Assembly (NCBI GenBank): GCA_039889245.1
Contig: JAZGVH010000002.1
Span: forward strand, 62,001-126,000
Reading direction: 5' to 3'
Length of the DNA stretch: 64,000 bases
From: Dermatophilaceae bacterium Soc4.6
Lineage (GTDB): Bacteria; Actinomycetota; Actinomycetes; Actinomycetales; Dermatophilaceae
Positions 31,467 to 40,781 of this stretch are shown piece after piece; the first letter of the stretch is position 1, and the number at the start of each line of letters is the position of its first letter. The position numbers and the translations under genes are program-made. The notes beneath the pieces were generated by a model. It ran no database searches, was not told the origin of the DNA, and saw nothing but the letters and a program-made list of their open reading frames with translations.

Positions 31467-33452
31467 TCACGATGCGCTCGCGGCAGCCCGCCGACGTGCC
31501 CCCACGGCGAGGAAGTCGTCGACCAGTGTGGGGTCGTCGACACCGCCCGGGTCGAAGGCCGCCCCCACCACCGACCCCTGCAGCATCCGCTTGACCGGCA
31601 CCTCGAGCTTCTTGCCCGTGCGGGTGTGCGGGATGCCGCGCACGGCCACGATCTCGTCGGGCACGTGCCGCGCCGAGGCGTGCTGGCGGATGGCCTGACG
31701 CAGCCGCTGGTCGAGGTCGGCGTCGAGCACGACGCCGTCGGCGAGGTGGACGAACATCGGCATCCAGTAGCCACCGCCGTCCTCCTCGATCCCCACCACG
31801 AGGGCCTCGGTGACCTCGGGCAGCTGCTCGACGACCTCGTAGATGTCGGCGCTGCCCATCCTCACGCCGTTGCGGTTCAGGGTGGCGTCGGACCGTCCGT
31901 GGATGGTCACGGACCCGCGCTCGGTGATCGTGATCCAGTCACCGTGGCGCCAGACGCCGGGGTAGGTGTCGAAGTAGGCCTCGCGCAAGCGGCTGCCGTC
32001 GGGGTCGTTCCAGAAGTGCAGCGGCATCGTGGGCATCGGCCGGGTCACGACCAGCTCGCCGACCCGCCCCCGCACGCTGGCCCCCTGCTCGTCGAAGGCG
32101 TCGAGCGCCACCCCGAGCGCGGCGGTGCTGATCTCGCCGGCCCAGACGGGCACCGAGGGCGCGCCACCGACGAACCCGGCGGCGACGTCGGTGCCACCCG
32201 AGGTGGGCATCAGCTGCACACCGGTGGGCAGGTTGTCGGCCAGCCAGTGGTACGACGGCGTGGGCAGCGTCGAGCCGGTCACCCCGACCGCCTGCAGGCG
32301 GTGCAGGTCGTGGTCGACCCCCGGCGCGCACCCCGCCTTGGCGCAGGCGGCGACGTAGCCCGGGCTGGTGCCGAGCACGGTCACCCCCTCGCGGGCGGTG
32401 AGCATCCAGACGGCGTCGGTCGAGGGGTAGGCCGGGCTGCCGTCGTAGGTGACGATCGTGGCGCCGACCAGCAGGCCGCCGATCTGCAGGTTCCACATCA
32501 TCCAGCTGGGGGTGGTGAACCACCAGAAGACGTCGTCGGGGGAGACGTCCTTGTTGAGCGAGAGCGCCTTGAGGTGCTCGAGGACCACCCCACCGTGGCC
32601 GTGGACGATGCCCTTGGGCAGCCCGGTCGTGCCGGAGGAGAAGAGCACCCACAGCGGGTGCTCGAAGTCGACGGGCACCGGCACCAGCTCGCTCGGGGTG
32701 GCGACGACCTGCGCGTAGTCGAGCGCATCGGGCACGGGGGCAGCCAGGTCGCGGTTGATGGCGATCGTCGTGCGCAGCGTGGGCAGGCCGGCGCGGATCG
32801 CCGCGACCGCGTCGTGACGCTCCACGACCTTCCCGCTGAGGCGGAAGCCGTTGGCGGTGACGAGCGCGACGGGGTCGAGCTGGCGGAAGCGGGCCAGGGC
32901 CGCGTCAGCCGCGTAGTCCATCCCGCACGCCGACCAGATCGCCCCCAGGCTGACCGTCGCGAGGAACGCGGCGACAGCCTCCGGGGCGTTCGGCACATAG
33001 CCGACGACCCGGTCACCGACCTCGACCCCGGCCTCGCGCAGGGTGGCAGCGATCGACCCGACCTCGGCCTCGAGCCGGCTCCAGGTCACCTCGTCGGTCG
33101 CCGTGTCCTCCTGCAGCCCGCGGATCGCGATGCCGTCGGCGGGCCGGTCGCGGAAGACGTTGGCGGTGTAGTTGAGCCGCGTGCCGGGGAACCAGCGGGT
33201 GCCCGGCATCGCCGGGCCCGTGGGCGGCTCGACCAGCACGACGTCACCGACGATGTCGGCGCGGACCTCGAAGAAGTCCCACACGGCGCGCCAGAAGCCC
33301 TCGAGCTCGGTCGCCGACCAGGCCTGCAGGTCGGCGTAGGCCGTCAGGTCGCGTCCCGCGCGCTCGCTCGCCAGCCGAGCGAAGGCGGTGATCTGGGCCG
33401 ACGCCACGGCGTCCGGGTCGGGTATCCACATCGGTGTGGGGGAGTCACTCAT
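31467..33452 (-). CDS. Acetoacetate-CoA ligase
   Basis: A 661-residue AMP-forming ligase activating acetoacetate (or a related short acid). The long N-terminal domain (FFEVRADIVGDVVL, PGTRWFPGTRLNYTANVF) is characteristic of acetoacetyl-CoA synthetases, as are WSACGMDYAADAALARF and LFSSGTTGLPKGIVHGHGG (about residue 270). The C-terminal Lys motif HTRTGKKLEVPVKRML is present. It may serve ketone-body or polyhydroxybutyrate turnover. The ATG at 33452 has TAGGCT seven bases upstream, overlapping the ligC stop codon. Confidence 0.9.
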   Translation of the reverse strand: MSDSPTPMWIPDPDAVASAQITAFARLASERAGRDLTAYADLQAWSATELEGFWRAVWDFFEVRADIVGDVVLVEPPTGPAMPGTRWFPGTRLNYTANVFRDRPADGIAIRGLQEDTATDEVTWSRLEAEVGSIAATLREAGVEVGDRVVGYVPNAPEAVAAFLATVSLGAIWSACGMDYAADAALARFRQLDPVALVTANGFRLSGKVVERHDAVAAIRAGLPTLRTTIAINRDLAAPVPDALDYAQVVATPSELVPVPVDFEHPLWVLFSSGTTGLPKGIVHGHGGVVLEHLKALSLNKDVSPDDVFWWFTTPSWMMWNLQIGGLLVGATIVTYDGSPAYPSTDAVWMLTAREGVTVLGTSPGYVAACAKAGCAPGVDHDLHRLQAVGVTGSTLPTPSYHWLADNLPTGVQLMPTSGGTDVAAGFVGGAPSVPVWAGEISTAALGVALDAFDEQGASVRGRVGELVVTRPMPTMPLHFWNDPDGSRLREAYFDTYPGVWRHGDWITITERGSVTIHGRSDATLNRNGVRMGSADIYEVVEQLPEVTEALVVGIEEDGGGYWMPMFVHLADGVVLDADLDQRLRQAIRQHASARHVPDEIVAVRGIPHTRTGKKLEVPVKRMLQGSVVGAAFDPGGVDDPTLVDDFLAVGARRRAAASAS

Positions 33453-33459
33453 GGGCCGC

Positions 33460-33465
33460 AGCCTA
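33460..33465 (-). promoter_or_regulatory. -10 box TAGGCT of leaderless acetoacetate-CoA ligase gene
   Basis: On the minus strand TAGGCT lies seven bases before the ATG and shares its first three bases with the TAG stop of the ligase gene upstream. Confidence 0.5.
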
Positions 33466-34548
33466 CGACGGGCCGACCAGCAGCCCACGGACGTCGACCG
33501 GCTCCGGTCGCTCGACCTGCTCCCACGTGCACGACCGGGCGTCGCGGTCCGGCCGCCACCGGGAGAGCTGCGCGGTGTGCCGGAAGCGCCCTCCGTCGAG
33601 GTAGTCGTACCTCGCCTCCACCACGAGCTCCGGCCGCAACGGCACGAAGGCCAGGCTCTTGCCGGCGTTCCAGCGACTGCCGAAGGCCTTCCGCTGCGCG
33701 TCGGTGAGCCCCTCGGCGTGACCGCCCCAGTCCCAGGGGTGACCGTCGAGGTCCGTCACGTAGGAGGCGAGCTCGCTCACCAGCGAGCGACGGCGCGCCA
33801 TGGGCAGGGCTCCGATGACGCCGAGCGAGTCGAGACGACCCGACTCGGCATACAGACCGAGCATGAGGGAGCCGACGGCGTCGGCTCCGGAGGTGTGGGG
33901 GCGGTAGCCCGCGACCACGCAGTCGAGCGTGCGCACGTGCTTGACCTTGGTCATCACCCGCTTGTCCGGCTGATACGTGAGGTCGGGTCGCTTGGCGACC
34001 ACCCCGTCGAGCCCGGCCCCCTCGAGACGCACGAACCAGTCGCGGGCGATCTCGGGATCTGTGGTCAACGGAGTCAGGTGCACCCGGCCCGGCAGGTCGT
34101 CGTCCGCGGTGGCCGGCAGCAGCCTCTCGAGCCGCGCCCGACGCTCGGCGAAGGGCAGCCCCGTGAGGTCCTCGTCGCCCAGGGCCAGCAGGTCGAAGGC
34201 CACGAAGGCCGCCGGCGTCTGGTCAGCCAGCAGCCGCACGCGGCTCGCCGCCGGGTGAAGTCGCAGCTGCAGGGCGTCGAAGTCGAGCACGCCGCCGTCG
34301 TCGACGATGACGATCTCGCCGTCGACCACGCACCGCGGCGGCAGGGTCGAGCGCACGGCCTCGACGACCTCGGGGAAGTAGCGGGTCAGGGGCCGCTCGT
34401 TGCGGCTGCCGATCTCGACCTCGTCACCGTCGCGGAAGACGACCGAGCGGAAGCCGTCCCACTTCGGCTCGTAGAGCTGCCCGTCGGGGATCTCGGCGGC
34501 CGGCTTGGCCAGCATCGGCTTCACCGGCGGCATCACGGGCAGGTCCAC
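33463..34548 (-). CDS. ligC: ATP-dependent DNA ligase (LigC type)
   Basis: A 361-residue ligase, the length of mycobacterial LigC. The adenylated Lys is in EPKWDGFR at residue 29. Motifs III (VAFDLLAL), IIIa, IV (GLDGVVAKRP) and V (TKVKHVRTLDCVV) are visible, with an OB-fold C-terminal domain. It lacks the polymerase and nuclease domains of LigD. LigC-type enzymes act in excision repair and as backup end-joining ligases. The start lies three bases after the aldo/keto reductase stop, so both may be one transcript. Confidence 0.92.
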   Translation of the reverse strand: MDLPVMPPVKPMLAKPAAEIPDGQLYEPKWDGFRSVVFRDGDEVEIGSRNERPLTRYFPEVVEAVRSTLPPRCVVDGEIVIVDDGGVLDFDALQLRLHPAASRVRLLADQTPAAFVAFDLLALGDEDLTGLPFAERRARLERLLPATADDDLPGRVHLTPLTTDPEIARDWFVRLEGAGLDGVVAKRPDLTYQPDKRVMTKVKHVRTLDCVVAGYRPHTSGADAVGSLMLGLYAESGRLDSLGVIGALPMARRRSLVSELASYVTDLDGHPWDWGGHAEGLTDAQRKAFGSRWNAGKSLAFVPLRPELVVEARYDYLDGGRFRHTAQLSRWRPDRDARSCTWEQVERPEPVDVRGLLVGPS

Positions 34549-34551
34549 GGG

Positions 34552-35397
34552 CTACATCTCCTCGTGGGTGTCGGGATCGCCACCAAAACGGCGCCCGTCG
34601 TCGCTGGCCAGGGCGCTGATCGCGGCCATCTCGTCGTCGGTGAGGGTGAACTCGGGCAGGTGGAGGTTGTCCCGCTGCCGCTGCGGCGACGCCGACTTCG
34701 GCACCGGCATCGTGCCGAGCTGGCGGTGCCACCTCAGCACGACCTGGGCCGGGGTGACGCCGTAGGCCACCGCGGCCCCGGCCACCGCCGGCTCGTCGAA
34801 GGGCGCGGTCGACTTGCCGAGGGGGCTCCACGCCTGGGTGAGGATGCCGAGCCGTCGATGGACCTCGCGCAACGACGCCTGCGGGAAGCGTGGGTGCAGC
34901 TCGACCTGGTTGAGGGCGGGCACGACGCCGGTGTCGTCGATGATCGCCGCGAGGTGCTCGGGCGTGAAGTTGCTGACGCCGATGGTGCGCACCAGCCCCT
35001 CGCGCTGCGCGGCCACGAGGGCTCGCCAGGCCTCGGTGTAGAGGCCCTGGCTCGGGTTGGGCCAGTGGATGAGGGCCACGTCGATCTGCTCGACCCCGAG
35101 GGCGCGGACGGAGTCCTCGAGCGAGGTCCGTGCCAGGTGCTCGGCGTGGAACCGTCCCGGGATCTTGGTGGCGACCTGCACCTGGTCACGCGGCAGGCCG
35201 GAGCGGCGCAGGGTCTCGCCGACCTCGGCCTCGTTGCCGTAGTTGACGGCAGAGTCGAGGTAGCGGTAGCCGACCTCGAGAGCCGACACCATCGCCGCGA
35301 TGCCCTCCTCACCCTTGAGGGGGTGGGTGCCGAACCCGACCGCCGGCAACGTGGTCCCGTCGTTGAGGGTGTGCTCGTCGTTGGTCGCAGTCGTCAT
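34552..35397 (-). CDS. Aldo/keto reductase (2,5-diketo-D-gluconate reductase-like)
   Basis: A 281-residue NADPH-dependent reductase. The catalytic tetrad is visible: Asp48 and Tyr53 in YRYLDSAVNYGNEAEVGE, Lys in VATKIPGRFH and His in ALIHWPNPSQG. The C-terminal cofactor motif is MPVPKSASPQRQRDNL. The substrate is open; the family reduces many aldehydes and ketones. The ATG has TAGCGT six bases upstream. Confidence 0.92.
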   Translation of the reverse strand: MTTATNDEHTLNDGTTLPAVGFGTHPLKGEEGIAAMVSALEVGYRYLDSAVNYGNEAEVGETLRRSGLPRDQVQVATKIPGRFHAEHLARTSLEDSVRALGVEQIDVALIHWPNPSQGLYTEAWRALVAAQREGLVRTIGVSNFTPEHLAAIIDDTGVVPALNQVELHPRFPQASLREVHRRLGILTQAWSPLGKSTAPFDEPAVAGAAVAYGVTPAQVVLRWHRQLGTMPVPKSASPQRQRDNLHLPEFTLTDDEMAAISALASDDGRRFGGDPDTHEEM

Positions 35398-35403
35398 GCG
35401 ACC

Positions 35404-35409
35404 ACGCTA
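35404..35409 (-). promoter_or_regulatory. -10 box TAGCGT of leaderless aldo/keto reductase gene
   Basis: TAGCGT on the minus strand lies six bases before the ATG at 35397; the same box with seven-base spacing precedes bioY. Confidence 0.5.
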
Positions 35410-35461
35410 GGCGACGGGCGGGCCGTGCGGCGTGGTCGGGGTCACGGCTTCGCGCCGCGGG

Positions 35462-36598
35462 TCAGCGGCGCTCCAGTCGGACCATCACCTCGTGGTGGCC
35501 GGTCTGGGGGAACATGTCGAAGAGCCGCGCCTCGCGCGGACGCAGCGACGGCATCGAGGCGAGGTCGCGGGCGAGGGAGTCGACGTTGCAGCTCGAGTAG
35601 ACGACGTGGCTCACGGACGCCTGCTCCAGCCAGTCTGCGAGCGGGCCGATACCGCGGCGGGGAGGGTTGACGACGACGAGGTCCGGTGCGGGGCGCCTGC
35701 CGTCGGTGAGGAGGGTGGCGTCGGCGGCGAGGAACTCCATACCGGAGCCGAGGGTGAGGTCGGCGGCACTGGTGCGGGCGCTGTCGACCGCTTCCTGCGT
35801 GACCTCCACGCCGAGGACGTGTGCCGGGGGAGTCGCGGCTGTCGCGGCAGCGAGGGCGAAGCCGCCGACGCCGCAGTAGAGGTCCCAGACGGATGCGGGT
35901 GACGCTGCGCTGATCCATTCCCGGGACTGCTCGTACAACCCCGCCGCCACGACGGTGTTGGTCTGGAAGAAGCTGCGGGGGCGCAGGTGCAGCGTGAGCC
36001 CGGCAACCCGCATCGGGAGGTCGGACTCGCTCGTCAGGACGAGCTCGGTGTCGCCCTCGAGCACGGCCTTGTGCTCCGGGTGGAGGTTGACCGAGACGAC
36101 CCGCACACCGTGGACAGCGCTCGTCAGGTGGGGGACGGCGGCCCGCAGCTGCTCGACGTGCCGGTCGCTGCGCAGCACGAGTCGCAGCATCAGGTCGCCG
36201 TCGGGGGAGGCGGTGAGCAGGAGGTACTTCAGCTCGCCGCGGCGGGAGGGCACGTCATACGGCTCGATGGCCAGCCCGTCGACGACGGACGCGAGGGCCG
36301 GCAGGACAGAGCGCAAGGCGGGCTCGTAGAGGCCGCAGCGGCGCAGGTCCACCCCGCGACGCTCACCGTCGAGGATGCCGAGGGTCACCGCGCCGGGGAG
36401 TCCGCCGACGACGAGCTTGGCCTTGTTGCGGAAGCCTGACTCGCTGCTGGCGAAGGGGTCGAGCCGGGTCAGACCGGGAGCCACCTGGGCCAGGGCGGCT
36501 GCGACCCCGGCCTGCTTGTCGGCGAGCTGCGCGGCATACGGGACACCCATGAGGGTGCAGGAGCGGCAGCGGCCGGCGTCGTAGTAGTCACAGTGCAT
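35462..36598 (-). CDS. rlmC: 23S rRNA (uracil-C5)-methyltransferase, RlmC/RlmD family
   Basis: A 378-residue SAM-dependent enzyme making m5U in rRNA. The iron-sulfur Cys motif is at the very start (HCDYYDAGRCRSC: Cys3, 11 and 14) with a fourth Cys in DLRRCGLYEP. There is no TRAM domain, as in RlmC. SAM motif VWDLYCGVGGFAL, the NPPRRGIG motif and the catalytic Cys in VVYSSCNVDSLARDL are intact. It is divergent from the SDR gene with a 25-base gap holding overlapping -10 boxes. Confidence 0.9.
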   Translation of the reverse strand: MHCDYYDAGRCRSCTLMGVPYAAQLADKQAGVAAALAQVAPGLTRLDPFASSESGFRNKAKLVVGGLPGAVTLGILDGERRGVDLRRCGLYEPALRSVLPALASVVDGLAIEPYDVPSRRGELKYLLLTASPDGDLMLRLVLRSDRHVEQLRAAVPHLTSAVHGVRVVSVNLHPEHKAVLEGDTELVLTSESDLPMRVAGLTLHLRPRSFFQTNTVVAAGLYEQSREWISAASPASVWDLYCGVGGFALAAATAATPPAHVLGVEVTQEAVDSARTSAADLTLGSGMEFLAADATLLTDGRRPAPDLVVVNPPRRGIGPLADWLEQASVSHVVYSSCNVDSLARDLASMPSLRPREARLFDMFPQTGHHEVMVRLERR

Positions 36599-36607
36599 GT
36601 CGCGCCC

Positions 36608-36617
36608 AGCGTAGGCT
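36608..36617. promoter_or_regulatory. Overlapping divergent -10 boxes between rlmC and the SDR gene
   Basis: TAGGCT on the plus strand (36612-36617) lies six bases before the GTG of the SDR gene. On the minus strand TACGCT (36613-36608) lies nine bases before the rlmC ATG. The two boxes share two bases. Confidence 0.5.
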
Positions 36618-36623
36618 CACGCG

Positions 36624-38144
36624 GTGACCGACCCGCTCTCGCCCGCCGCACCACCGCGCGCCCCGGGGGTCGACCCCCACGAGCTCGCCGTGGCGCTGCG
36701 CGTGATCGGTCAGCTGCACGAGCTGCCGGCCGGCCACCCTGACATCCAGTCGGTCAAGCGGGCCACGGCGCAGATGTACAAGTCGGTGAAGAAGGACCGC
36801 AAGTCCCGGGCGCGGGCCGCGGAGGTGGCGCACGACCGTGAGGTCACCGAGCGCACCGCCACCGGCTCCGCGCTGCGCATCGACGACGAGACCAAGGGAA
36901 TCCCGTTGGTGTCCAACACCACCGGGTCTTTTGCCGGTGAGCTCATCAACCCGCGCGGCTGCTACATCTGCAAGAACGACTACACCCTGGTCGACGCGTT
37001 CTACCACTGGCTGTGCCCCGACTGCGCGGCCATGTCGCACGCCCGGCGCGACCAGCGCACCGACCTCACCGGCAAGCGGGCCCTCCTCACCGGGGGGCGG
37101 GCCAAGATCGGGATGTACATCGCGCTGCGGCTGCTGCGCGACGGCGCGCACACGACGATCACCACCCGCTTCCCCCATGATGCCGTCCGGCGGTTTGCCG
37201 CGCTCGAGGACAGCGCCGACTGGCTCGACCGGCTCAAGATCGTCGGCATCGACCTGCGCGACCCCACCCAGGTGGTGTCCCTCGCCGACGAGGTCGCGGC
37301 CGCCGGGCCGCTCGACATCCTCATCAACAACGCCTGCCAGACCGTGCGCCGCAGCCCCGGCTCCTACTCGCAGCTGGTCGAGCTGGAGTCGGCACCCCTG
37401 CCGGTCGGCGTCGCCCTGCCCGAGATGGTGACCTTCGACCGGGTCAGCGAGGCGCATCCGGCCGCGCTGGCTGGGGCGCTGCGCGATCACGTCGTGGCCC
37501 ACCACGACGGTGAGAGCACCGCCGACGCCGTCGAGTCGCGCACCGCAGCCGAGCTGACCTCGCTGGCGCTGACGGCGGGCCACGCGTCGCTCGAGCGGCA
37601 CCTCGCGGGCACGGCGGTCGACGCCGGAGGGCTGCTGCCCGACCGGCAGCGCAACAACTCGTGGACCCAGCACGTCGACGAGGTCGACCCGCTCGAGCTG
37701 CTCGAGGTGCAGCTGTGCAACCAGACTGCTCCCTTCCTGCTGGTGTCGCGGCTGAGGTCGTCGATGCGGGCGGCCGTCGCGGCCGGCGCCCGACGGGCCT
37801 ACGTGGTGAACGTCAGCGCGATGGAGGGGCAGTTCTCCCGCCGCTACAAGGGCGCGGGCCACCCGCACACCAACATGAGCAAGGCCGCCCTCAACATGCT
37901 GACCCGCACCTCGGCGGGCGAGCTGTTCAGCACCGACCGCATCCTCATGACCGCGGTCGACACCGGCTGGATCACCGACGAGCGCCCCCACGACGAGAAG
38001 CTGCGTCTGGCTCAGGAGGGGTGGCACGCTCCACTCGACCTGGTCGACGGGGCGGCCCGGGTCTACGACCCGATCGTGCGGGGGGAAGCCGGTGAGGACC
38101 TCCACGGCTGCTTCCTCAAGGACTACGCCCCCAGCCCCTGGTGA
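36624..38144 (+). CDS. SDR-like oxidoreductase with an internal zinc ribbon and no canonical catalytic Tyr
   Basis: A 506-residue protein. Residues 1-105 are a Lys/Arg-rich helical region. A CxxC-x14-CxxC zinc ribbon follows (Cys113, 116, 131, 134: CYICKNDY and WLCPDC). The Rossmann domain begins about residue 150 with KRALLTGGRAKIGMYIALRLL, then ILINNACQTV. The Ser of NVSAMEG is present, but the YxxxK position reads TNMSK, so the catalytic Tyr is replaced by Thr. The GTG start follows TAGGCT by six bases. Similar long SDRs exist in actinobacteria; their function is not known to me. RNA or nucleic-acid contact via the ribbon is speculation. Confidence 0.8.
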   Translation: MTDPLSPAAPPRAPGVDPHELAVALRVIGQLHELPAGHPDIQSVKRATAQMYKSVKKDRKSRARAAEVAHDREVTERTATGSALRIDDETKGIPLVSNTTGSFAGELINPRGCYICKNDYTLVDAFYHWLCPDCAAMSHARRDQRTDLTGKRALLTGGRAKIGMYIALRLLRDGAHTTITTRFPHDAVRRFAALEDSADWLDRLKIVGIDLRDPTQVVSLADEVAAAGPLDILINNACQTVRRSPGSYSQLVELESAPLPVGVALPEMVTFDRVSEAHPAALAGALRDHVVAHHDGESTADAVESRTAAELTSLALTAGHASLERHLAGTAVDAGGLLPDRQRNNSWTQHVDEVDPLELLEVQLCNQTAPFLLVSRLRSSMRAAVAAGARRAYVVNVSAMEGQFSRRYKGAGHPHTNMSKAALNMLTRTSAGELFSTDRILMTAVDTGWITDERPHDEKLRLAQEGWHAPLDLVDGAARVYDPIVRGEAGEDLHGCFLKDYAPSPW

Positions 38145-38496
38145 GACGGGACCTGGCCGGTCGTCGTCCAGTGGGCCGGGCGCCGGGGCTCAGCGCTCGG
38201 CGGAGACCCGCTGGGGCACCGGGTGCCGGTCCTGCCCGAGCACGCGGGGATCGAGCAGGCCGACCGGCGGGACATCGACAGGGGAGGAGGAGGTGTCGCC
38301 GGGGCAGAGCCGGACCGTGCAGGGCCGGACCGGACCGGGCCGGACCGGGCAGGGCCGGATCGAGCGGAGGTGGATCGGTCGGAGCTTCCTGCCGTGGATG
38401 TCTTCTGTTCGACACACGGACGGGCTACGTTGACCACTCGCCCGTCTGCACCACGGTCGGGACCCACCTTCGCCGACGCACCCAACCGGAGGCACG
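38145..38496. other. Intergenic region with imperfect GGCCGGACCGG repeats
   Basis: This 352-base gap between the SDR gene and the amidase holds GC-rich imperfect repeats at about 38302-38362 (units like GGGCCGGACC) and a TACGTT -10-like box at 38426-38431. The amidase ATG is preceded by CCGGAGG. No convincing ORF was found; the frames open across the repeats are Pro/Gly artefacts. Confidence 0.6.
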
Positions 38497-39345
38497 ATGT
38501 CCGTCGTCAGAGCAGCCATCACCCAGGTCGAGTGGACCGGTGACAAGGACTCGATGATCGCCAAGCACGAGGACCTGACGCGCCGAGCGGCGGCTGACGG
38601 GGCGCAGATCATCTGCTATCAGGAGCTGTTCTACGGTCCGTACTTCGGCGCCGTCCAGGACCCGAAGTACTACGACTACGTCGAGTCGATCCCGGGGCCG
38701 ACGACGGAGCGCTTCATGGCCCTGGCCAAGGAGCTCGGCATCGTCATCGTGCTGCCGATCTACGAGGTCGCCAACGAGGGGGAGTACTACAACACCGCCG
38801 CGGTCATCGACGCCGACGGCACGCTGCTCGGCCGCTACCGCAAGCACCACCTGCCCAACCTGCCCGCGTTCTGGGAGAAGTTCTACTTCCGCCCCGGCAA
38901 CCTCGGCTACCCCGTCTTCGACACGGCGGTGGGCAAGGTCGGGGTCTACATCTGCTACGACCGGCACTTTCCCGAGGGCTGGCGCGAGCTCGGGCTCGGC
39001 GGCGCCCAGCTGGTCTTCAACCCGTCGGCGACCAAGCCCGGTCTGTCGAACCGGCTGTGGGAGCTGGAGCAGCCGGCTGCGGCCGCGGCCAACCAGTACT
39101 TCGTGGCGGCCAACAACCGCATCGGCCAGGAGGTCGCCGAGTTCGGCCCCGATGCCCCGCACTTCTACGGCTCGTCCTACTTCGTCGACCCGCGCGGCAA
39201 CTTCGTCGGAGACATCGCCTCGACCGACCAGGAGGAGATCGTCATCCGCGACCTCGACCTCGACCTGGTGACGACGGTGCGCCGCGACTGGCAGTTCTAC
39301 CGCGACCGTCGGCCCGACAGCTACCAGCGCACGACACGCCCGTGA
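38497..39345 (+). CDS. Beta-ureidopropionase / N-carbamoyl-amino-acid amidohydrolase (nitrilase superfamily)
   Basis: A 282-residue C-N hydrolase removing the carbamoyl group from N-carbamoyl-beta-alanine or similar compounds, releasing CO2 and ammonia. The catalytic triad is Glu43 (CYQELFYGP), Lys116 (YRKHHLPN) and Cys153 (GVYICYDRHFPEG). The C-terminal FGPDAPHFYGSSYFVDPRGN is typical of the ureidopropionase/carbamoylputrescine branch. Coupling by overlap with the dihydropyrimidinase gene supports the pyrimidine or hydantoin pathway. Confidence 0.88.
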   Translation: MSVVRAAITQVEWTGDKDSMIAKHEDLTRRAAADGAQIICYQELFYGPYFGAVQDPKYYDYVESIPGPTTERFMALAKELGIVIVLPIYEVANEGEYYNTAAVIDADGTLLGRYRKHHLPNLPAFWEKFYFRPGNLGYPVFDTAVGKVGVYICYDRHFPEGWRELGLGGAQLVFNPSATKPGLSNRLWELEQPAAAAANQYFVAANNRIGQEVAEFGPDAPHFYGSSYFVDPRGNFVGDIASTDQEEIVIRDLDLDLVTTVRRDWQFYRDRRPDSYQRTTRP

Positions 39346-40772
39346 AGACGCTCATCACCGGCGGCACCGTCGTCTCCTCCACCGGCTCCGCCCTGCAGGA
39401 CGTGCTCGTCGACGGCGAGACCATCGCCGCTGTCATCGCCCCCGGGTCGCAGGCGCTGGGCCCGGTCACCGCCGACCGCACCATCGACGCCACCGGCAGG
39501 TACGTCATCCCCGGCGGGATCGACGCCCACACCCACATGGAGATGCCCTTCGGTGGCACCTCGGCCAGCGACACCTTCGAGACCGGCACCCGGGCAGCGG
39601 CCTGGGGCGGGACGACGACGATCGTCGACTTCGTGGTCCAGGCGCACGGGCAGCGGGTGCAGGACCAGGTCGCGGCCTGGCACGAGAAGGCCTCGGGCAG
39701 CTGCGCGGTCGACTACGCCTTCCACCAGATCATCGGCGAGGTCGACGACGAGTCGCTCAAGGCGATGGACGAGCTGATCGGGGAGGGCATCACCAGCTTC
39801 AAGCTCTTCATGGCCTATCCCGGGGTCTTCCTGTCCAGCGACGGGCAGATCCTCCAGGCCATGCAGAAGGGCGCCGAGAACGGCGGCCTGATTATGATGC
39901 ACGCCGAGAACGGCTCGGCCATCGACGTGCTCGTGCAGCAGGCCCTCCAGCGGGGCGACACCGCGCCGTTCTTCCACGGGACCAGCAGGCCCTGGCAGAT
40001 GGAGGAGGAGGCCACCCATCGGGCGATCATGCTGGCCGACGTGACCGGCGCCCCCCTCTACGTCGTGCACGTCTCGGCCAAGCAGGCCCTGGCCCAGATC
40101 GCCGCGGCCCGAGGCGCCGGGCAGAACGTCTTCGGCGAGACCTGCCCGCAGTACCTCTACCTCTCGCTGGAGGAGCAGCTCGGGGCCCGCAGTGAGCAGT
40201 GGGGTGACTTCGAGGGCGCCAAGTGGGTCTGCTCGACCCCTCTGCGCGCCCGGGCCGAGGGCCACCAGGACGAGCTGTGGAAGTACATCCGCACCGGCGA
40301 CGTGACGTCGGTGTCGACCGACCACTGCCCCTTCTGCATGAAGGACCAGAAGGAGCTGGGCGTGGGCGACTTCTCGAGGATCCCCAACGGGATCGGGTCG
40401 GTCGAGCACCGGATGGACCTGCTCTTCCAGGGAGTCAAGGACGGCCGGATCAGCCTCGAGCGCTGGGTCGACGTCTGCTGCACGACCCCCGCGCGCATGT
40501 TCGGCCTCTACGGCCGCAAGGGGGTCATCACCGCGGGTGCCGACGCCGACATCGTGGTCTACGACCCGCACGGCCACACCTCGATCGGTATCGGGCCCGG
40601 CCGCAGCCACCACATGAGCATGGACTACTCGGCGTGGGAGGGCTGGGAGGTCGACGGCCACGTCGACCTCGTCATGTCGCGTGGTGAGGTGATCGTCGAC
40701 GGCTCCGGCTACGTCGGGTCGAAGACGCACGGCCGGTTCGTGCCCCGCAGCCTCTCGCAGAACCTGATCTGA
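39342..40772 (+). CDS. hydA: Dihydropyrimidinase / D-hydantoinase
   Basis: A 476-residue amidohydrolase opening dihydrouracil, dihydrothymine or 5-substituted hydantoins. Metal motifs are GGIDAHTHMEMPFGG, the carboxylated Lys154 in SFKLFMAYPG, MHAENGSAIDVL, YVVHVSAKQAL and STDHCPF. GTG at 39342 overlaps the amidase stop (GTGA). With the amidase it turns a dihydropyrimidine ring into a beta-amino acid in two steps. Confidence 0.93.
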   Translation: MKTLITGGTVVSSTGSALQDVLVDGETIAAVIAPGSQALGPVTADRTIDATGRYVIPGGIDAHTHMEMPFGGTSASDTFETGTRAAAWGGTTTIVDFVVQAHGQRVQDQVAAWHEKASGSCAVDYAFHQIIGEVDDESLKAMDELIGEGITSFKLFMAYPGVFLSSDGQILQAMQKGAENGGLIMMHAENGSAIDVLVQQALQRGDTAPFFHGTSRPWQMEEEATHRAIMLADVTGAPLYVVHVSAKQALAQIAAARGAGQNVFGETCPQYLYLSLEEQLGARSEQWGDFEGAKWVCSTPLRARAEGHQDELWKYIRTGDVTSVSTDHCPFCMKDQKELGVGDFSRIPNGIGSVEHRMDLLFQGVKDGRISLERWVDVCCTTPARMFGLYGRKGVITAGADADIVVYDPHGHTSIGIGPGRSHHMSMDYSAWEGWEVDGHVDLVMSRGEVIVDGSGYVGSKTHGRFVPRSLSQNLI

Positions 40773-40781
40773 GGTCAGGTC

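Noticed and set aside
30735-33707. 990-codon plus-strand frame opposite bioY and acetoacetate-CoA ligase
   Set aside because: Antisense to two proteins with clear family motifs and crosses the bioY terminator.
38302-38362. GGCCGGACC repeats considered as a CRISPR-like or origin element
   Set aside because: Units are short, imperfect and without spacers; simple GC-rich repetition is enough to explain them.
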